64,000 bases of DNA from Streptomyces blattellae (GCF_009709555.1 NZ_WJBG01000003.1:36646-100645), one strand, 5' to 3'; shown: positions 11,014 to 20,047, numbered from the stretch's first letter. Notes: a model not told the origin generated them from the sequence alone. Numbers and translations are program-made.

Positions 11014-12399
11014 ATGACATCCGCAAGACAAACGTCAAGCCACCGCCGTAACCGGGTGGCCCGCAAGCCCGTCATCGCCGGTATCGCCGCGGCCGGGGCC
11101 CTCGTGGGCGCCTGGTATGCCACGGCCGGCGCGGCGACGCCCGCACCGAAGCTGACGCCGACCAGCACCAGCGTCACTCTCCCTGCCAAGTTCCGCTACC
11201 TGTCAGCCGGGTACAACAACAGCCGCGAGTGGACGCGGACGGCGACCGCCGTCGCGCCGAACGGCAGCCTGCGTGTCGCCTGGCCCGCCGCGGACGGCAT
11301 CCATGTGACGCCGCTGACGTCGGCGGGGAAGCGCTCGGGTACGGACACCGTCGTCAAGGGCGCCAAGGAGGTCGGCGGGCTGGTCGCGCACAATGACGGC
11401 TTCGCGCTGCTGACCCGGGTGGCCGACACCAACAAGTGGAAGGAGACGGCGGCAGCGATCATCCGTTACACAAACGGCAAGCAGAGTTTCCGCACCAAGC
11501 TCACCGGCACCGCCTCCCACGACACGGCCCCGCTGCTGGACGGGCAGCTCACCTGGAACGGCAAGAAGTACGGCGCGTACTTCGTCGTGCACGGCGCGGG
11601 CGGCTTCGCGGACGGCCACTTCGGCGACAAGCTGTCGTACGTCGGCCCCAGGGGCGCCAAGCTCAGCGGTGGCTGGAGCTGGGGGTGCAGCCACAACGAA
11701 GGCATCGCCCTGCACGCGGAGGCCACCGGCGCCTTCACCTCCCTCTGCTTCGACGACTGGCGTTCGGGCCTGTTCGTGTCGACCGGGATCGGCGCTCCGG
11801 ACAACGCGCCCGTCGTGCAGCGCGAGCAGTGCTGGGCGGGGTACTGCGGCGGCACGTTCCCGGGCCGTACCGGCGATCTGGTGAGGTCGTCCAGCGGCCG
11901 TTACGCAACCGCTTTCGCCTCCCGCGGCGCCGCGTCCGCGAAGAAGAACCCGGACGACTCCAGCGGCCGTGGCTGGACGGTGAAGCCGAATACCAGCACG
12001 CACCAGGTGGCGGTGGCCTTCCTGAAGAACCGCAGCACCAAGGCGGGCAAGACGATCTACCTCACCAGCGCCAAGGGCACGGAACACGTCAACGTCCGCG
12101 TCGCCCCGTACGGCAAGAACCGCCTCCTGCTCTCCTGGGAGTCGCTGAAGAACGCCAAGTGCGCGAGCGGCGCCTGCACCGGCACCTTCACGGGCACCCA
12201 CCTGCGGCTCATCGACTGGAACGGCAAGTTCCAGAGCGCGGACAGCGTCGTCGGCACCCGCATCACGGGCGACATCGCGGTCCAGAAGGACGGGACGCTG
12301 ACCTGGGCGTCCGTGCCCGTCACCCCGTCGTACGCGACCCCCCTCACCGGCGCGTCCCCGACCACGAAGACGCTGAAGATCGCCCGCCTCACCCCCTAG
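11014..12399 (+). CDS. Secreted protein of unknown function
   Basis: A 461-residue protein. The N-terminus has Arg-rich residues then the hydrophobic IAGIAAAGALVGAWYATAGAA and a likely signal peptidase site, so it is exported. The mature part is beta-rich with many Thr, Gly and Lys residues and regularly spaced strands (LRVAWPAADGIHVTPL, KTIYLTSAKGTEHVNVRVAP, LTWASVPVTPSY), suggesting a beta-propeller-like fold; cysteines occur mostly in pairs. I do not recognise a family. ATG at 11014 was chosen because it begins the signal peptide; the longer upstream frame runs antisense to the VOC ghost. A strong hairpin follows at 12499. Confidence 0.8.
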   Translation: MTSARQTSSHRRNRVARKPVIAGIAAAGALVGAWYATAGAATPAPKLTPTSTSVTLPAKFRYLSAGYNNSREWTRTATAVAPNGSLRVAWPAADGIHVTPLTSAGKRSGTDTVVKGAKEVGGLVAHNDGFALLTRVADTNKWKETAAAIIRYTNGKQSFRTKLTGTASHDTAPLLDGQLTWNGKKYGAYFVVHGAGGFADGHFGDKLSYVGPRGAKLSGGWSWGCSHNEGIALHAEATGAFTSLCFDDWRSGLFVSTGIGAPDNAPVVQREQCWAGYCGGTFPGRTGDLVRSSSGRYATAFASRGAASAKKNPDDSSGRGWTVKPNTSTHQVAVAFLKNRSTKAGKTIYLTSAKGTEHVNVRVAPYGKNRLLLSWESLKNAKCASGACTGTFTGTHLRLIDWNGKFQSADSVVGTRITGDIAVQKDGTLTWASVPVTPSYATPLTGASPTTKTLKIARLTP

Positions 12400-12498
12400 C
12401 GGCGGCCCGCCCGCCGGACAGGTCCCAGGGCGTGTTCCGAACGTCCCGTCGTCCGCCCGGAGGGCGGGCCCCGCGGCGGCGTAGGGGCGGCGATGGGG

Positions 12499-12539
12499 CC
12501 TCCCGCCCGAGCCGCGCAAAGCGCGATTCGGGCGGGAGG
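12499..12539. terminator. Bidirectional terminator hairpin
   Basis: CCTCCCGCCCGA pairs perfectly with TCGGGCGGGAGG, and with further pairing CGCGC/GCGCG inside closes on a three-base AAA loop (stem of about 19 pairs with two mismatches). It lies between convergent genes ending at 12399 and 12586. Confidence 0.75.
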
Positions 12540-12585
12540 GGGCGCGGGGCCCGGATCCTGGCGCCGCTGGTCACCTGCCCCGCGG

Positions 12586-14313
12586 TCAGCCGCCGTCCGC
12601 CCCTGAGGCCCGTACGCCGACGGCGGAGGCCTTTACGCTGACGCCCTCGCCATCCGCCAGCCGTGCCCGGACCTCCCGTCCGTCGCTGAAGCGGACGTAG
12701 ATCCCGTCCTCGTCGTCGACGCGCACGGCCACCAGTTCGGCGAGCGGTGCGGGGTCCGGCTCGGCGGTGAGGCGGGCGAGGGCGACGAAGAGGGTGGCTC
12801 CGTCGCCGGTCGCGCCGGTGAGTGCGTCGTCCAGCCCGGAGAGCGGCAGCAGTTCCGCGCGTACGCCGTCCCGCGCGGCCCAGCCCGTGACCCGCACCGG
12901 CGTTCCCGGCTCCGCGCCCGCCACCAGATGGGCCCGCACCTCCACGGAGCCCTGCGCGAGCACCACGCTGGTGACCCGGATCCCGTCCCCTACCGAGTGC
13001 CGCGACGCCGCCCAGCCCTCCCCCACGCCCAGCGGCACGATGTCCGTCCGGCTCGGGTCGTCGCCGACGATCACGCTGTTGTCGTACGACGGTGCGGGCG
13101 CCGTCGCCGTGGAGTACCCGAGCCGGGTGTAGTACGGGTCGTAGCGGACGTCCTCGCTGCCGTGGTTGTGGAGGCGGACCAGGCCGTCCGAACTGGTCGA
13201 TTGGATCAGCCAGTTGACCGGGCGGATCGCGGTCACCGCGTCGGCGCGCTCCGTCGGGCCCGGTTCCTCGGTCGCCGTCCACACCTCATGGTCGGGCGGC
13301 AGCAGCAGGCCGATGAAGCCCTTGCTCGCCCAGTACGGGGACGCCGGGCCCGAATAGCCCTGCAGCAGCGTCTCGTCGGGGCCGTGCCAGCCGAGGGTGA
13401 GGAGGCCGCGGCCGTCCACGGCACCCCGGTCGAGGAAGTACCGCAGCGCTCCCGAGGCCAGCCGCCGGGTCTCGCCGGGCGACAGGGGTGTGCGGCCGGA
13501 CAGTGCGCCCAGCCACAGCGGGGACGTGGTGGCGAACCGGTACGTCAGGGAGCGGCCCTGGTGCATGGGGGCGCCGTCGCCGCCGAACAGACGGGCGTAG
13601 TCCTCCAGATGGCGCGCGAGCCTGCCGCCGTAGAGGTCGAGCAGACCGGTGTCGTCGGCGAGCCAGGCGTGCAGCACCGGGTAGAGGTGCATGGCCCAGC
13701 CGTTGTAGTAGTCGAACTTGCGGCCGTCGCCGTCGGTGTACCAGCCGTCGCCGACGTACCACTTCTCGATGCGTTCCAGACCGCGGTCGATCGCCGCGCG
13801 GGACGCCTCGGTTTCGTAACCGATTTCCCCGAGGAAACCGCCCACGGTGACCGGGAACAACTCCCAGTTGCAGGGCCAGGCTTCGGCGGTGAGCGCGTCG
13901 CCCAGCCAGGCCGCGGCGCGCTGCCGGACGCCGTCGTCCAGGCGGTCCCAGAGTAGGGGGCGGGTCAGTCGCAGGGCCAGGGCGATCGACGCCGCCTCGA
14001 CCAGCGGCTGGCTGCGGTCCTCGATGCGCGGCCAGATGCCGGAGACGCCCGCAGCGAGACCGTTTGCGTAACGCTCCAGCGCGGTCTCGTCCCGGCGGAA
14101 GGCGGCCAGCAGCAGCGTACGGGCGTAGCCCTCCAGGCCGTCCGACAGCCGGCCCGACCAGCTCGTGCGGTCGCCGGGCAGATGGTACAGCGCACGGTCC
14201 TCGGTCGCGTACGGCTCGACGGCGGCGAGCAGGGCGTCAGCGGCGGCCTCCCAGTGAGCACGGGTGTAACCGGTGTACGGGCTCAGGTCACGGTCGTCGC
14301 GGTCCAGTTCCAT
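12586..14313 (-). CDS. DUF2264 family protein, putative glycoside hydrolase
   Basis: A 575-residue protein without a signal peptide. Features of the DUF2264 (alpha/alpha barrel) family are clear: SRLSDGLEGYARTLLLAAF-like stretches, YNGWAMHLYPVLHAWL, RSLTYRFATTSPLWLGAL, GRGLLTLGWHG and GPASPYWASKGFIGLLLP. From memory, characterised DUF2264 members acting on arabinogalactan were placed in CAZy family GH154 as beta-glucuronidases; that assignment should be checked. The start at 14313 has GGAAGGAAAG upstream; the frame extends further but only into a terminator hairpin and the next gene. Its position beside rhamnogalacturonan enzymes suggests cytoplasmic processing of a uronic-acid-containing oligosaccharide (inference). 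Confidence 0.88.
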   Translation of the reverse strand: MELDRDDRDLSPYTGYTRAHWEAAADALLAAVEPYATEDRALYHLPGDRTSWSGRLSDGLEGYARTLLLAAFRRDETALERYANGLAAGVSGIWPRIEDRSQPLVEAASIALALRLTRPLLWDRLDDGVRQRAAAWLGDALTAEAWPCNWELFPVTVGGFLGEIGYETEASRAAIDRGLERIEKWYVGDGWYTDGDGRKFDYYNGWAMHLYPVLHAWLADDTGLLDLYGGRLARHLEDYARLFGGDGAPMHQGRSLTYRFATTSPLWLGALSGRTPLSPGETRRLASGALRYFLDRGAVDGRGLLTLGWHGPDETLLQGYSGPASPYWASKGFIGLLLPPDHEVWTATEEPGPTERADAVTAIRPVNWLIQSTSSDGLVRLHNHGSEDVRYDPYYTRLGYSTATAPAPSYDNSVIVGDDPSRTDIVPLGVGEGWAASRHSVGDGIRVTSVVLAQGSVEVRAHLVAGAEPGTPVRVTGWAARDGVRAELLPLSGLDDALTGATGDGATLFVALARLTAEPDPAPLAELVAVRVDDEDGIYVRFSDGREVRARLADGEGVSVKASAVGVRASGADGG

Positions 14314-14339
14314 CAGCAGCGCTTTCCTTCCGGCAAGGG

Positions 14340-14375
14340 CCTGGGGCGCTCCGGTTCCGGTCGAAGCGCCCCAGG
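14340..14375. terminator. Hairpin after the acetylesterase gene
   Basis: CCTGGGGCGCT (14340-14350) and AGCGCCCCAGG (14365-14375) are perfect complements around a 14-base loop, three bases past the acetylesterase stop on the minus strand. It probably reduces read-through into the DUF2264 gene. Confidence 0.65.
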
Positions 14376-14378
14376 GGC

Positions 14379-15419
14379 TCATCCCACCCGCACCAGGCTC
14401 TTGGCGACCAGGTGCTGGGCGACGAGTTCGTCGCGGACCAGTTCCGCATACACCGTGGCCCCGTGCACGGAGGTGTGCGTGTTGTCCCGCTTCTCGTTGT
14501 ACAGGTACAGCGCCTTGGACGCCTCGACGCCCAAGGACTCCACGAGCGCCTTCGTCTTCGCCGTCAGGTCGATCAGCGGGACGTCGTGCGCGGCGGCGAC
14601 CGAGCGGGTGACGGCCGGGTGGTCGACGCCGAGGCCGTTGACGAGGAGCGCGGTGTCGTTGTTCAGGGTGCCGTCGGAGTTGAACCAGCGTCGCACGATG
14701 GGGGTCACCAGGACCGGGGTTCCGCCCTTCTCGCGCACGCCCGCGACCAGTGTCTCCAGATTGGCCCGGTACGTCGCCGCGTCGGTCGTCTTGTCGTTGT
14801 GGGCGAGCTGGATCAGGACGAGGTCGCCGCGCCGGATCAGCGGCTGGACGGTGGCCCAGAGCCGGGGGTTCTGCAGGTAGCTGACCGTGCTCTCGCCGGA
14901 GTCGGCGTAGTTGGCGACGGACACGCCCTTGCGGAGGAACTGCGGCAGCTGCTGGCCCCAGCCGGCGTACGGGTCGCCGGGCTGGTCGCAGGAGGTGGAG
15001 TCGCCGACGAGGAAGATCTGGCGGGCGTCGCGGCGGGCCGGGGTGACGCGGATGTCCGCCAGTGCGGGAGCCGAGCCGCCGATCGCCAGGTCGAGACCCG
15101 CGGTGCCGTCGGGTCCGGTCGGCTCGCCCTGGGGGGTGCGGACGTTCACGGTGAAGCTGCGGGCGACGCGCTGACCGGCGGCGGTAAACGTTTCCGGAAG
15201 CAGGGCACGCCGGGTTTCGCCGGTGATGCCGGTGCTCGACTCGGTGGGGCCGCCGAGGAGCACCCGTACGTCGTACGTGCCGGGCGGGACGTCGAAGTGG
15301 CAGGCGGTGGCCGTGCAGCCGACCGGGTCCGGCGGCCGTTCGTGCGCGTGGGCGGGCACGGCGGACAGCGCGGTTGCCAGCGTGACCGCGGCCAGCGCGG
15401 TCAGGGTGAAACGTCTCAT
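14379..15419 (-). CDS. Rhamnogalacturonan acetylesterase (SGNH hydrolase, CE12-like)
   Basis: A 346-residue secreted esterase that removes acetyl groups from rhamnogalacturonan I. The signal peptide is residues 1-25 (ending AHAHE). An N-terminal beta-domain (about 30-128) precedes the SGNH hydrolase core. Block I is VGDSTSCD with the nucleophile S141, block III is QLAHND, and the catalytic pair is in RDNTHTS (D312, H315). It is transcribed divergently from the rhamnogalacturonan lyase and shares the 205-base region that carries a LacI-type operator at 15487. Deacetylation normally precedes lyase action, so the pair forms a working unit. Confidence 0.9.
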   Translation of the reverse strand: MRRFTLTALAAVTLATALSAVPAHAHERPPDPVGCTATACHFDVPPGTYDVRVLLGGPTESSTGITGETRRALLPETFTAAGQRVARSFTVNVRTPQGEPTGPDGTAGLDLAIGGSAPALADIRVTPARRDARQIFLVGDSTSCDQPGDPYAGWGQQLPQFLRKGVSVANYADSGESTVSYLQNPRLWATVQPLIRRGDLVLIQLAHNDKTTDAATYRANLETLVAGVREKGGTPVLVTPIVRRWFNSDGTLNNDTALLVNGLGVDHPAVTRSVAAAHDVPLIDLTAKTKALVESLGVEASKALYLYNEKRDNTHTSVHGATVYAELVRDELVAQHLVAKSLVRVG

Positions 15420-15486
15420 GCGCGGCTCCCACAGACGACGACGGCGGCCGACTCGACAAGGCCCGGCGGCTGGACCGTATCGCGCA

Positions 15487-15504
15487 TTGGCAAGCGCTTT
15501 CTAG
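15487..15504. promoter_or_regulatory. LacI-type operator (AAGCGCTT class), divergent promoter
   Basis: TTGGCAAGCGCTTTCTAG has the central palindrome AAGCGCTT (15492-15499) typical of LacI-family sites. It lies between the acetylesterase and rhamnogalacturonan lyase genes and resembles sites at 39337, 42214 and 47428. Further downstream, GAAAG/CTTTC repeats at about 15546-15559 may be a second element. Confidence 0.65.
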
Positions 15505-15624
15505 ACTTCGGCGCGATTTCACACAACTACCAACACCCGGGACGTGAAAGCCCTTTCGCGAACGTGATTCAACTGTCACTCTGCCTCACATCCGCACCCC
15601 CACATCTCCGAAGGAGGCACCCCC

Positions 15625-17304
15625 ATGTCCGGATCCGGGAACAGGCCCGTCCGACGCCGTACCTTCGTGCTCGGTACGGCGGCCGCCGCAGGGTCGGCGG
15701 CCCTGGCCGGGCCGCTCGCCCAGACCGCGTCCGCCGCGGCCTTCGGCTGGTCCGACGACGGTTCGAACTACGTCGTCGACACCGGCGCGAACCTCGTCTT
15801 CAAGGTCAGCAAGTCCAACGGCGACCTGACCTCGCTGGTCTACCGCGGCACGGAGTACCAGGGCTACGGCGGCATGAACTCGCACGTCGAGTCCGGCCTC
15901 GGCTCGTCCACCGTGACGATCAGCCAGTCGGGGTCGACGATCCTGATCTCCGTCACCCACGGCACGCTCCGGCACTACTACGCGGCCCGCAGCGGCGAGA
16001 ACAACGTCTACCTGTGGACCAACAAGGCCGACACGTCTGTCTCCGCGACCCGCTACATCGTGCGCGTGAACGCGGGCAAGTTCGCCAACGACGAGCCCGA
16101 CTCCGGCACGTACACGACCTCCACGATCGAGGCCTCGGACGTGTACGCGAAGTCCGACGGACAGACCCGCTCGAAGCACTACTCGAAGCTCCGGGTGATC
16201 GACTACGACTACATCGGCTGGAGCAGCGGCGGCGTCGGCCTGTGGATCGTGCGCAGCAATCACGAGAAGGCGTCCGGCGGCCCGTTCTACCGCTCCCTGC
16301 TGCGGCACCAGGGGCCGGGCGGCGGCGGCCTGTACGAGATCCTGTACTACGGCCAGAACCAGACGGAGGCTCAGCGCTTCGGCCTCCAGGGCCCGTACGT
16401 CATCGCTTTCACGGACGGCGGCGCCCCGTCCTCGGCGCTGTTCCCGGGCACGCTCACCACCTCCTGGGCGGACTCGCTCGGCATCGCGGGGTACGTCGGC
16501 GCGAGCGGCCGCGGCCGGGTGGCGGGGGTCGGGATCTCCGGGCGGAACACGTCGTACGCGTATACCGTCGGGCTCGCCAACTCGGCTGCGCAGTACTGGG
16601 GTTCGGCCCGCTCCTCGGACGGCTACTTCTCCATCGGGGGCGTCCTTCCGGGGACGTACACGCTGACCGTCTTCAAGGGTGAGCTGGCCGTTCACACGGG
16701 GTCGGTAACCGTTTCCGCGGGCGGTACGACGACCCTCAACACCATCACGATCCCGTCCTCCAACGACCCGAGCAACGCGAGCGCGATCTGGCGCATCAAC
16801 GACTGGAACGGCACCCCCAGCGGCTTCAAGAACGCCGACCTCATGACCTACGCCCATCCCTCTGACGTCCGCGCCGCGTCCTGGACCGGCAATGTCGTCA
16901 TCGGCAGCGGCAGCGAGACCTCGGCCTTCCCCTGCTACCTGTGGCAGGACGTCAACGACGGCATCATCGTCTACTTCCGGCTGACCGCCGCCCAGGCCGC
17001 CGCCGCGCACACCCTGCGCATCGGCGTGACGACGGCCTACGCCAACGGCCGCCCGCAGGTCGTCGTCAACGGCACCTGGACCTCGGCGGTCCCCTCGCCG
17101 CCCACCCAGCCGGGCACCCGGTCCCTGACCAACGGCTCGTACCGGGGGAACAATCACACCTTCACCTACAGCGTGCCGGCGTCCGCCTGGCTGACGGACA
17201 CCAGCGCGTACAACACGCTGCAGATCTACGTGGCGAGCGGCTCGGGGACCACCGGCTTTCTCAGTGCGGGGACGTCGATCGACGCGATCGATCTGCTGCC
17301 CTGA
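15625..17304 (+). CDS. Rhamnogalacturonan lyase (polysaccharide lyase family 4)
   Basis: A 559-residue secreted enzyme that cleaves the rhamnose-galacturonate backbone by beta-elimination. The N-terminus has a Tat signal (RRRTFVLGTAAAAG) and cleavage near ASAAA. Order: catalytic beta-sandwich (about 38-300), FnIII-like domain (about 305-375, with GYFSIGGVLPGTYTLTVFKG), and a C-terminal carbohydrate-binding-like beta-sandwich (about 385-559). This three-domain plan is that of PL4. GGAGG lies eight bases upstream of the ATG. The gene is alone in its transcript; a hairpin built of TGTCACA repeats follows its stop. Confidence 0.92.
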   Translation: MSGSGNRPVRRRTFVLGTAAAAGSAALAGPLAQTASAAAFGWSDDGSNYVVDTGANLVFKVSKSNGDLTSLVYRGTEYQGYGGMNSHVESGLGSSTVTISQSGSTILISVTHGTLRHYYAARSGENNVYLWTNKADTSVSATRYIVRVNAGKFANDEPDSGTYTTSTIEASDVYAKSDGQTRSKHYSKLRVIDYDYIGWSSGGVGLWIVRSNHEKASGGPFYRSLLRHQGPGGGGLYEILYYGQNQTEAQRFGLQGPYVIAFTDGGAPSSALFPGTLTTSWADSLGIAGYVGASGRGRVAGVGISGRNTSYAYTVGLANSAAQYWGSARSSDGYFSIGGVLPGTYTLTVFKGELAVHTGSVTVSAGGTTTLNTITIPSSNDPSNASAIWRINDWNGTPSGFKNADLMTYAHPSDVRAASWTGNVVIGSGSETSAFPCYLWQDVNDGIIVYFRLTAAQAAAAHTLRIGVTTAYANGRPQVVVNGTWTSAVPSPPTQPGTRSLTNGSYRGNNHTFTYSVPASAWLTDTSAYNTLQIYVASGSGTTGFLSAGTSIDAIDLLP

Positions 17305-17320
17305 TCCCGTACGACATCGC

Positions 17321-17370
17321 GGTATGTCACATGTCACATGTCACATTCCACATGTCACATGTGACATACC
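17321..17370. terminator. TGTCACA heptamer array forming a hairpin between convergent genes
   Basis: The 50-base block is made of repeated CACATGT/TGTCACA heptamers. Its outer 14 bases GGTATGTCACATGT are the exact complement of the last 14. It lies between the lyase stop (17304) and the GH43 stop (17377, minus strand), so it can serve both genes as a terminator. It is clearly less GC-rich than its surroundings. Confidence 0.7.
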
Positions 17371-17376
17371 ACAGGC

Positions 17377-18786
17377 TCATGTCCCGCGCGTCCACTGCTG
17401 GTTGGTCGCTCCGTTGCAGGTGTACGTGATGACCGCGGCGGAGTTGGCGGTGGACGCGCCGTTCACGTCCAGGCACTCGCCGGTGGCGCGGGCCCTGATG
17501 TTCACGTACGAGCCGGACGTCACCACCGACCACTGCTGGCTGGTCGAGCTGCCGCAGTTCTCCTGGGTGACGCTGGAGGCGTTCTCCTGGAGGCACAGGG
17601 AGCTGCCGCGGCCGACCAGCTGGTAGTAACCGGTGCCGAGGTCCTTGAACCACCACTTCTGGTTGGTGCCGCTGTTGCAGGTGTACTGGCTGATCGCGAC
17701 GCCCTGCCACAGCGACTGGTTGGGTACGTCCGCGCACTTGCCGCTGTTGCGGGCGATCAGCGTGTTGTACGTCGCACTCGTTCCGCTGATCGTCCCGGCG
17801 GCCGCGTCGACGGTGATCTCCGGGTACCAGGACATGGACATCGTGGTGGAGGTCGGGAAGGTCAACGGCAGCCACACGTACCGGGAGTCGTTGACGGTCC
17901 CGCCGAAGGAGTTGCCCCAGCGGTCGCCCATGTAGAGGTACGAGGTGCCCGAAGTGCCCTGCACGGGAAGGACGTAGGCGGTCTGGGAGTTGTACGTCGT
18001 GGAGTCGCCGACGTTCGCCATCGAGGTCCACGGTCCGGCGAGCGAGGTGGCGGTGGCGTACTGCTGCTGGTTGGCGCTCCAGCCGGTGGCACCCGAGGTC
18101 AGCATGAAGTAGACGCCGTTCCGCTTGAAGAGCGCCGGAGCCTCGCGGTGGCCGCCCGGCCACGGGTTGGCGACCAGGCCGGCGATGCCGGTGTAGTCGG
18201 CGGTCAGCCGGTAGATGTGCAGGTCGTAGTTCTCGTTGGCCGCCGAGACCATGTAGCCGGTGCCGTCCGTGTCGACGAACGTCGTGATGTCCCGGGACAT
18301 GTGCTGGCCGAGCGGCCGGAAGCTGCCCTGGTAGGTGTAGTTGCCGTCGACGGTGTCGGAGACGGCGACGGCCGCGCGGGCCTCGCTGTAGTCGGTGCCG
18401 TTCTCCTTGTGCATCCACATCACGAACTCGCCGGTGGACGCGTTGTACATGACCTTGGGCCGCTCGATGTAGGCGGTGCCCAGTTCGGAGGCGGACGACT
18501 GGGTCAGGACGTGGTTCCTGAACTCCCAGTTCCTCAGGTCGGTGGAGCGGTAGGCGTCCACGTACCGGAAGGTGTTGTCGGCGTTGCGGTTCTCGCCGAA
18601 CCAGTAGTAGTAGCTGCCGACCTTGATGACCCCGCCGCCGTGCGCGTGCAGGGCGTTGCCCGAAGTGTCCGTGAACTGGACGCCGTTGGGGAGCGTCAGG
18701 GGGGCGGCCTGGGCCGGTCCCGCGGTGACCAGGGCTCCCGCCAGCGCCAGGCAGAGGGCGAGCAGGACCGCGTACGCACGTCTCAT
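17377..18786 (-). CDS. Exo-beta-1,3-galactanase-like GH43 with CBM13
   Basis: A 469-residue secreted enzyme. Signal peptide 1-27 (ends GPAQAAP). The GH43 five-blade propeller spans about 30-335; HAHGGGVIKVGSYYYWFGENR-type residues (core HAHGGGVIK) and YIERPKVMYN with the likely acid glutamate match the arabinogalactan exo-beta-1,3-galactanase subfamily, in which the usual catalytic base aspartate of GH43 is known to be absent. A ricin-type CBM13 follows (about 340-469) with NQKW, SQQW and NQQW repeats. Its start codon overlaps the stop of the preceding arabinofuranosidase gene (ATGA), so the two are coupled. Predicted role: release of galactose from the beta-1,3-galactan chain of arabinogalactan. 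Confidence 0.87.
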   Translation of the reverse strand: MRRAYAVLLALCLALAGALVTAGPAQAAPLTLPNGVQFTDTSGNALHAHGGGVIKVGSYYYWFGENRNADNTFRYVDAYRSTDLRNWEFRNHVLTQSSASELGTAYIERPKVMYNASTGEFVMWMHKENGTDYSEARAAVAVSDTVDGNYTYQGSFRPLGQHMSRDITTFVDTDGTGYMVSAANENYDLHIYRLTADYTGIAGLVANPWPGGHREAPALFKRNGVYFMLTSGATGWSANQQQYATATSLAGPWTSMANVGDSTTYNSQTAYVLPVQGTSGTSYLYMGDRWGNSFGGTVNDSRYVWLPLTFPTSTTMSMSWYPEITVDAAAGTISGTSATYNTLIARNSGKCADVPNQSLWQGVAISQYTCNSGTNQKWWFKDLGTGYYQLVGRGSSLCLQENASSVTQENCGSSTSQQWSVVTSGSYVNIRARATGECLDVNGASTANSAAVITYTCNGATNQQWTRGT

Positions 18787-19871
18787 GACGATAGCTCCGT
18801 CTCCGTGGCCGTGTCCGCCACCGGGATGCCGAAGTCGGGGGTGCCGTCCGGGTTCCAGCCCAGTTTCTGGACGCGGGTGTGCCGGTTGGGGTCGTTCAGC
18901 GGGTCGCCGACGATCTCCTTGTACTGGCGGGCGTGGTAGACGAGGACATCGGTGCGGCCGTCCTCGGCGACCGTGAAGCTGTTGTGCCCGGGGCCGTACT
19001 GCCCGGTGGTGTCGTTGCTGGTGAAGACGGGCGTAGGCGACTTGGACCAGTTCGCGGGGTTCATCAGGTCGGCGTCCGCGTCGACGGTGAGCAGGCCCAT
19101 GCAGTAGTTCGCGTCGGTGGCGCTGGCCGAGTACGACATGAACAGCCGGCCGTGGCGGGCGATGACCGACGGTCCCTCGTTGACCCGGAAGCCGATGCGC
19201 TCCCAGTCGTACTCGGGTGTGGAGAGCCGGATCTGAGGTCCCGTCAGGGTCCACGGGCCGGCCATCCTGGACAGGAAGATGCCGGTGTTGTTGTCCATGC
19301 CGGGCTCGTGCTGGGCCCAGGCGAGGTAGCGGGTGCCCCGGTGGGTGAAGGTGGTGGCGTCGAGGGAGAACGTTTCCCAGGCCGTTTTCAGCTGGCCGCG
19401 CTCCACCCAGGTCCCCTTGAAGGGATCACGGTGCGCGTTCTCCAGGACCCAGATGCGGATCGCCCATATGTCCTCGGCGGGCGCGGCGGCGAAGTAGATG
19501 TACCACTTCCCGCCGATGCGGTGGATCTCCGGCGCCCAGATGTGCGCGCCCATGTCGCCGGTGGCGTGCTTGGTCCAGATGACCGATTCGGCGGCGGTGC
19601 CGAGCCCGTTCAGGGTGCGGGAGCGGCGCAGGATGATCCGGTCGTACTCGGGGGCGGTCGCCGTGTAGTAGTAGTGGCCGTCGCTGTGGCGGTGGATGTG
19701 CGGGTCGGCGCGGTTGCGGACGAGCGGGTTCACGAAGGGTGCGGTCTTCCGGCCGGGTGCGTCGGTGGCGGCGTGGGCCGCCGTGGGGGCTGCGGTTGCC
19801 AGGGCGCCCGCGGCCAGGGCGCCCTTCAGCATCCGTCTGCGGTCGAGGCCATGGGGTTCGTAGCGGCTCAT
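18783..19871 (-). CDS. Secreted GH43 alpha-L-arabinofuranosidase-like enzyme
   Basis: A 362-residue enzyme with a Tat signal (DRRRMLKGALAAGALATAAP). The GH43 catalytic trio is visible: base D56 in NRADPHIHRH, pKa modulator in FSLDATTF, acid in VNEGPSVI. GHYYYTATAPEYDRIILRRS and GAHIWAPEIHRI fit exo-arabinofuranosidases that strip arabinose side chains. The start at 19871 follows GAGAGG; a longer frame reaches back into the operator region. It is the first gene of a two-gene operon with the exo-galactanase, a logical pair for debranching then trimming arabinogalactan or RG-I side chains. Confidence 0.87.
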   Translation of the reverse strand: MSRYEPHGLDRRRMLKGALAAGALATAAPTAAHAATDAPGRKTAPFVNPLVRNRADPHIHRHSDGHYYYTATAPEYDRIILRRSRTLNGLGTAAESVIWTKHATGDMGAHIWAPEIHRIGGKWYIYFAAAPAEDIWAIRIWVLENAHRDPFKGTWVERGQLKTAWETFSLDATTFTHRGTRYLAWAQHEPGMDNNTGIFLSRMAGPWTLTGPQIRLSTPEYDWERIGFRVNEGPSVIARHGRLFMSYSASATDANYCMGLLTVDADADLMNPANWSKSPTPVFTSNDTTGQYGPGHNSFTVAEDGRTDVLVYHARQYKEIVGDPLNDPNRHTRVQKLGWNPDGTPDFGIPVADTATETELSS

Positions 19872-19904
19872 ACAGGCTGCCTCTCGGGGGGCGAGAAGTG
19901 TGAT

Positions 19905-19920
19905 GTTCGATATCACGAAC
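19905..19920. promoter_or_regulatory. Palindromic operator GTTCGATATCACGAAC
   Basis: Inverted repeat GTTCG-N6-CGAAC 34 bases upstream of the arabinofuranosidase start. Eleven of its first bases and the CGAACGT end are identical to the site at 39035, which lies 27 bases upstream of the binding-protein gene of the pectin uptake operon. Probably a shared regulator site. Confidence 0.6.
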
Positions 19921-20047
19921 GTCATTTGCGATTACGAACGCCGAAAAGGTATGGGGGTGTCACCAGGAGGTCAACGGGACCGACGCGCCGATTTTCGTCC
20001 GGCGAAGTTTCTGTTATCCACCGCCGCCCCGCTCCGTCCCCTGGGAC

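Noticed and set aside
14064..16682. Plus-strand open frame of 872 codons over the esterase-lyase region
   Set aside because: It crosses the divergent promoter and runs antisense to two recognisable genes and out of frame with the PL4 lyase.
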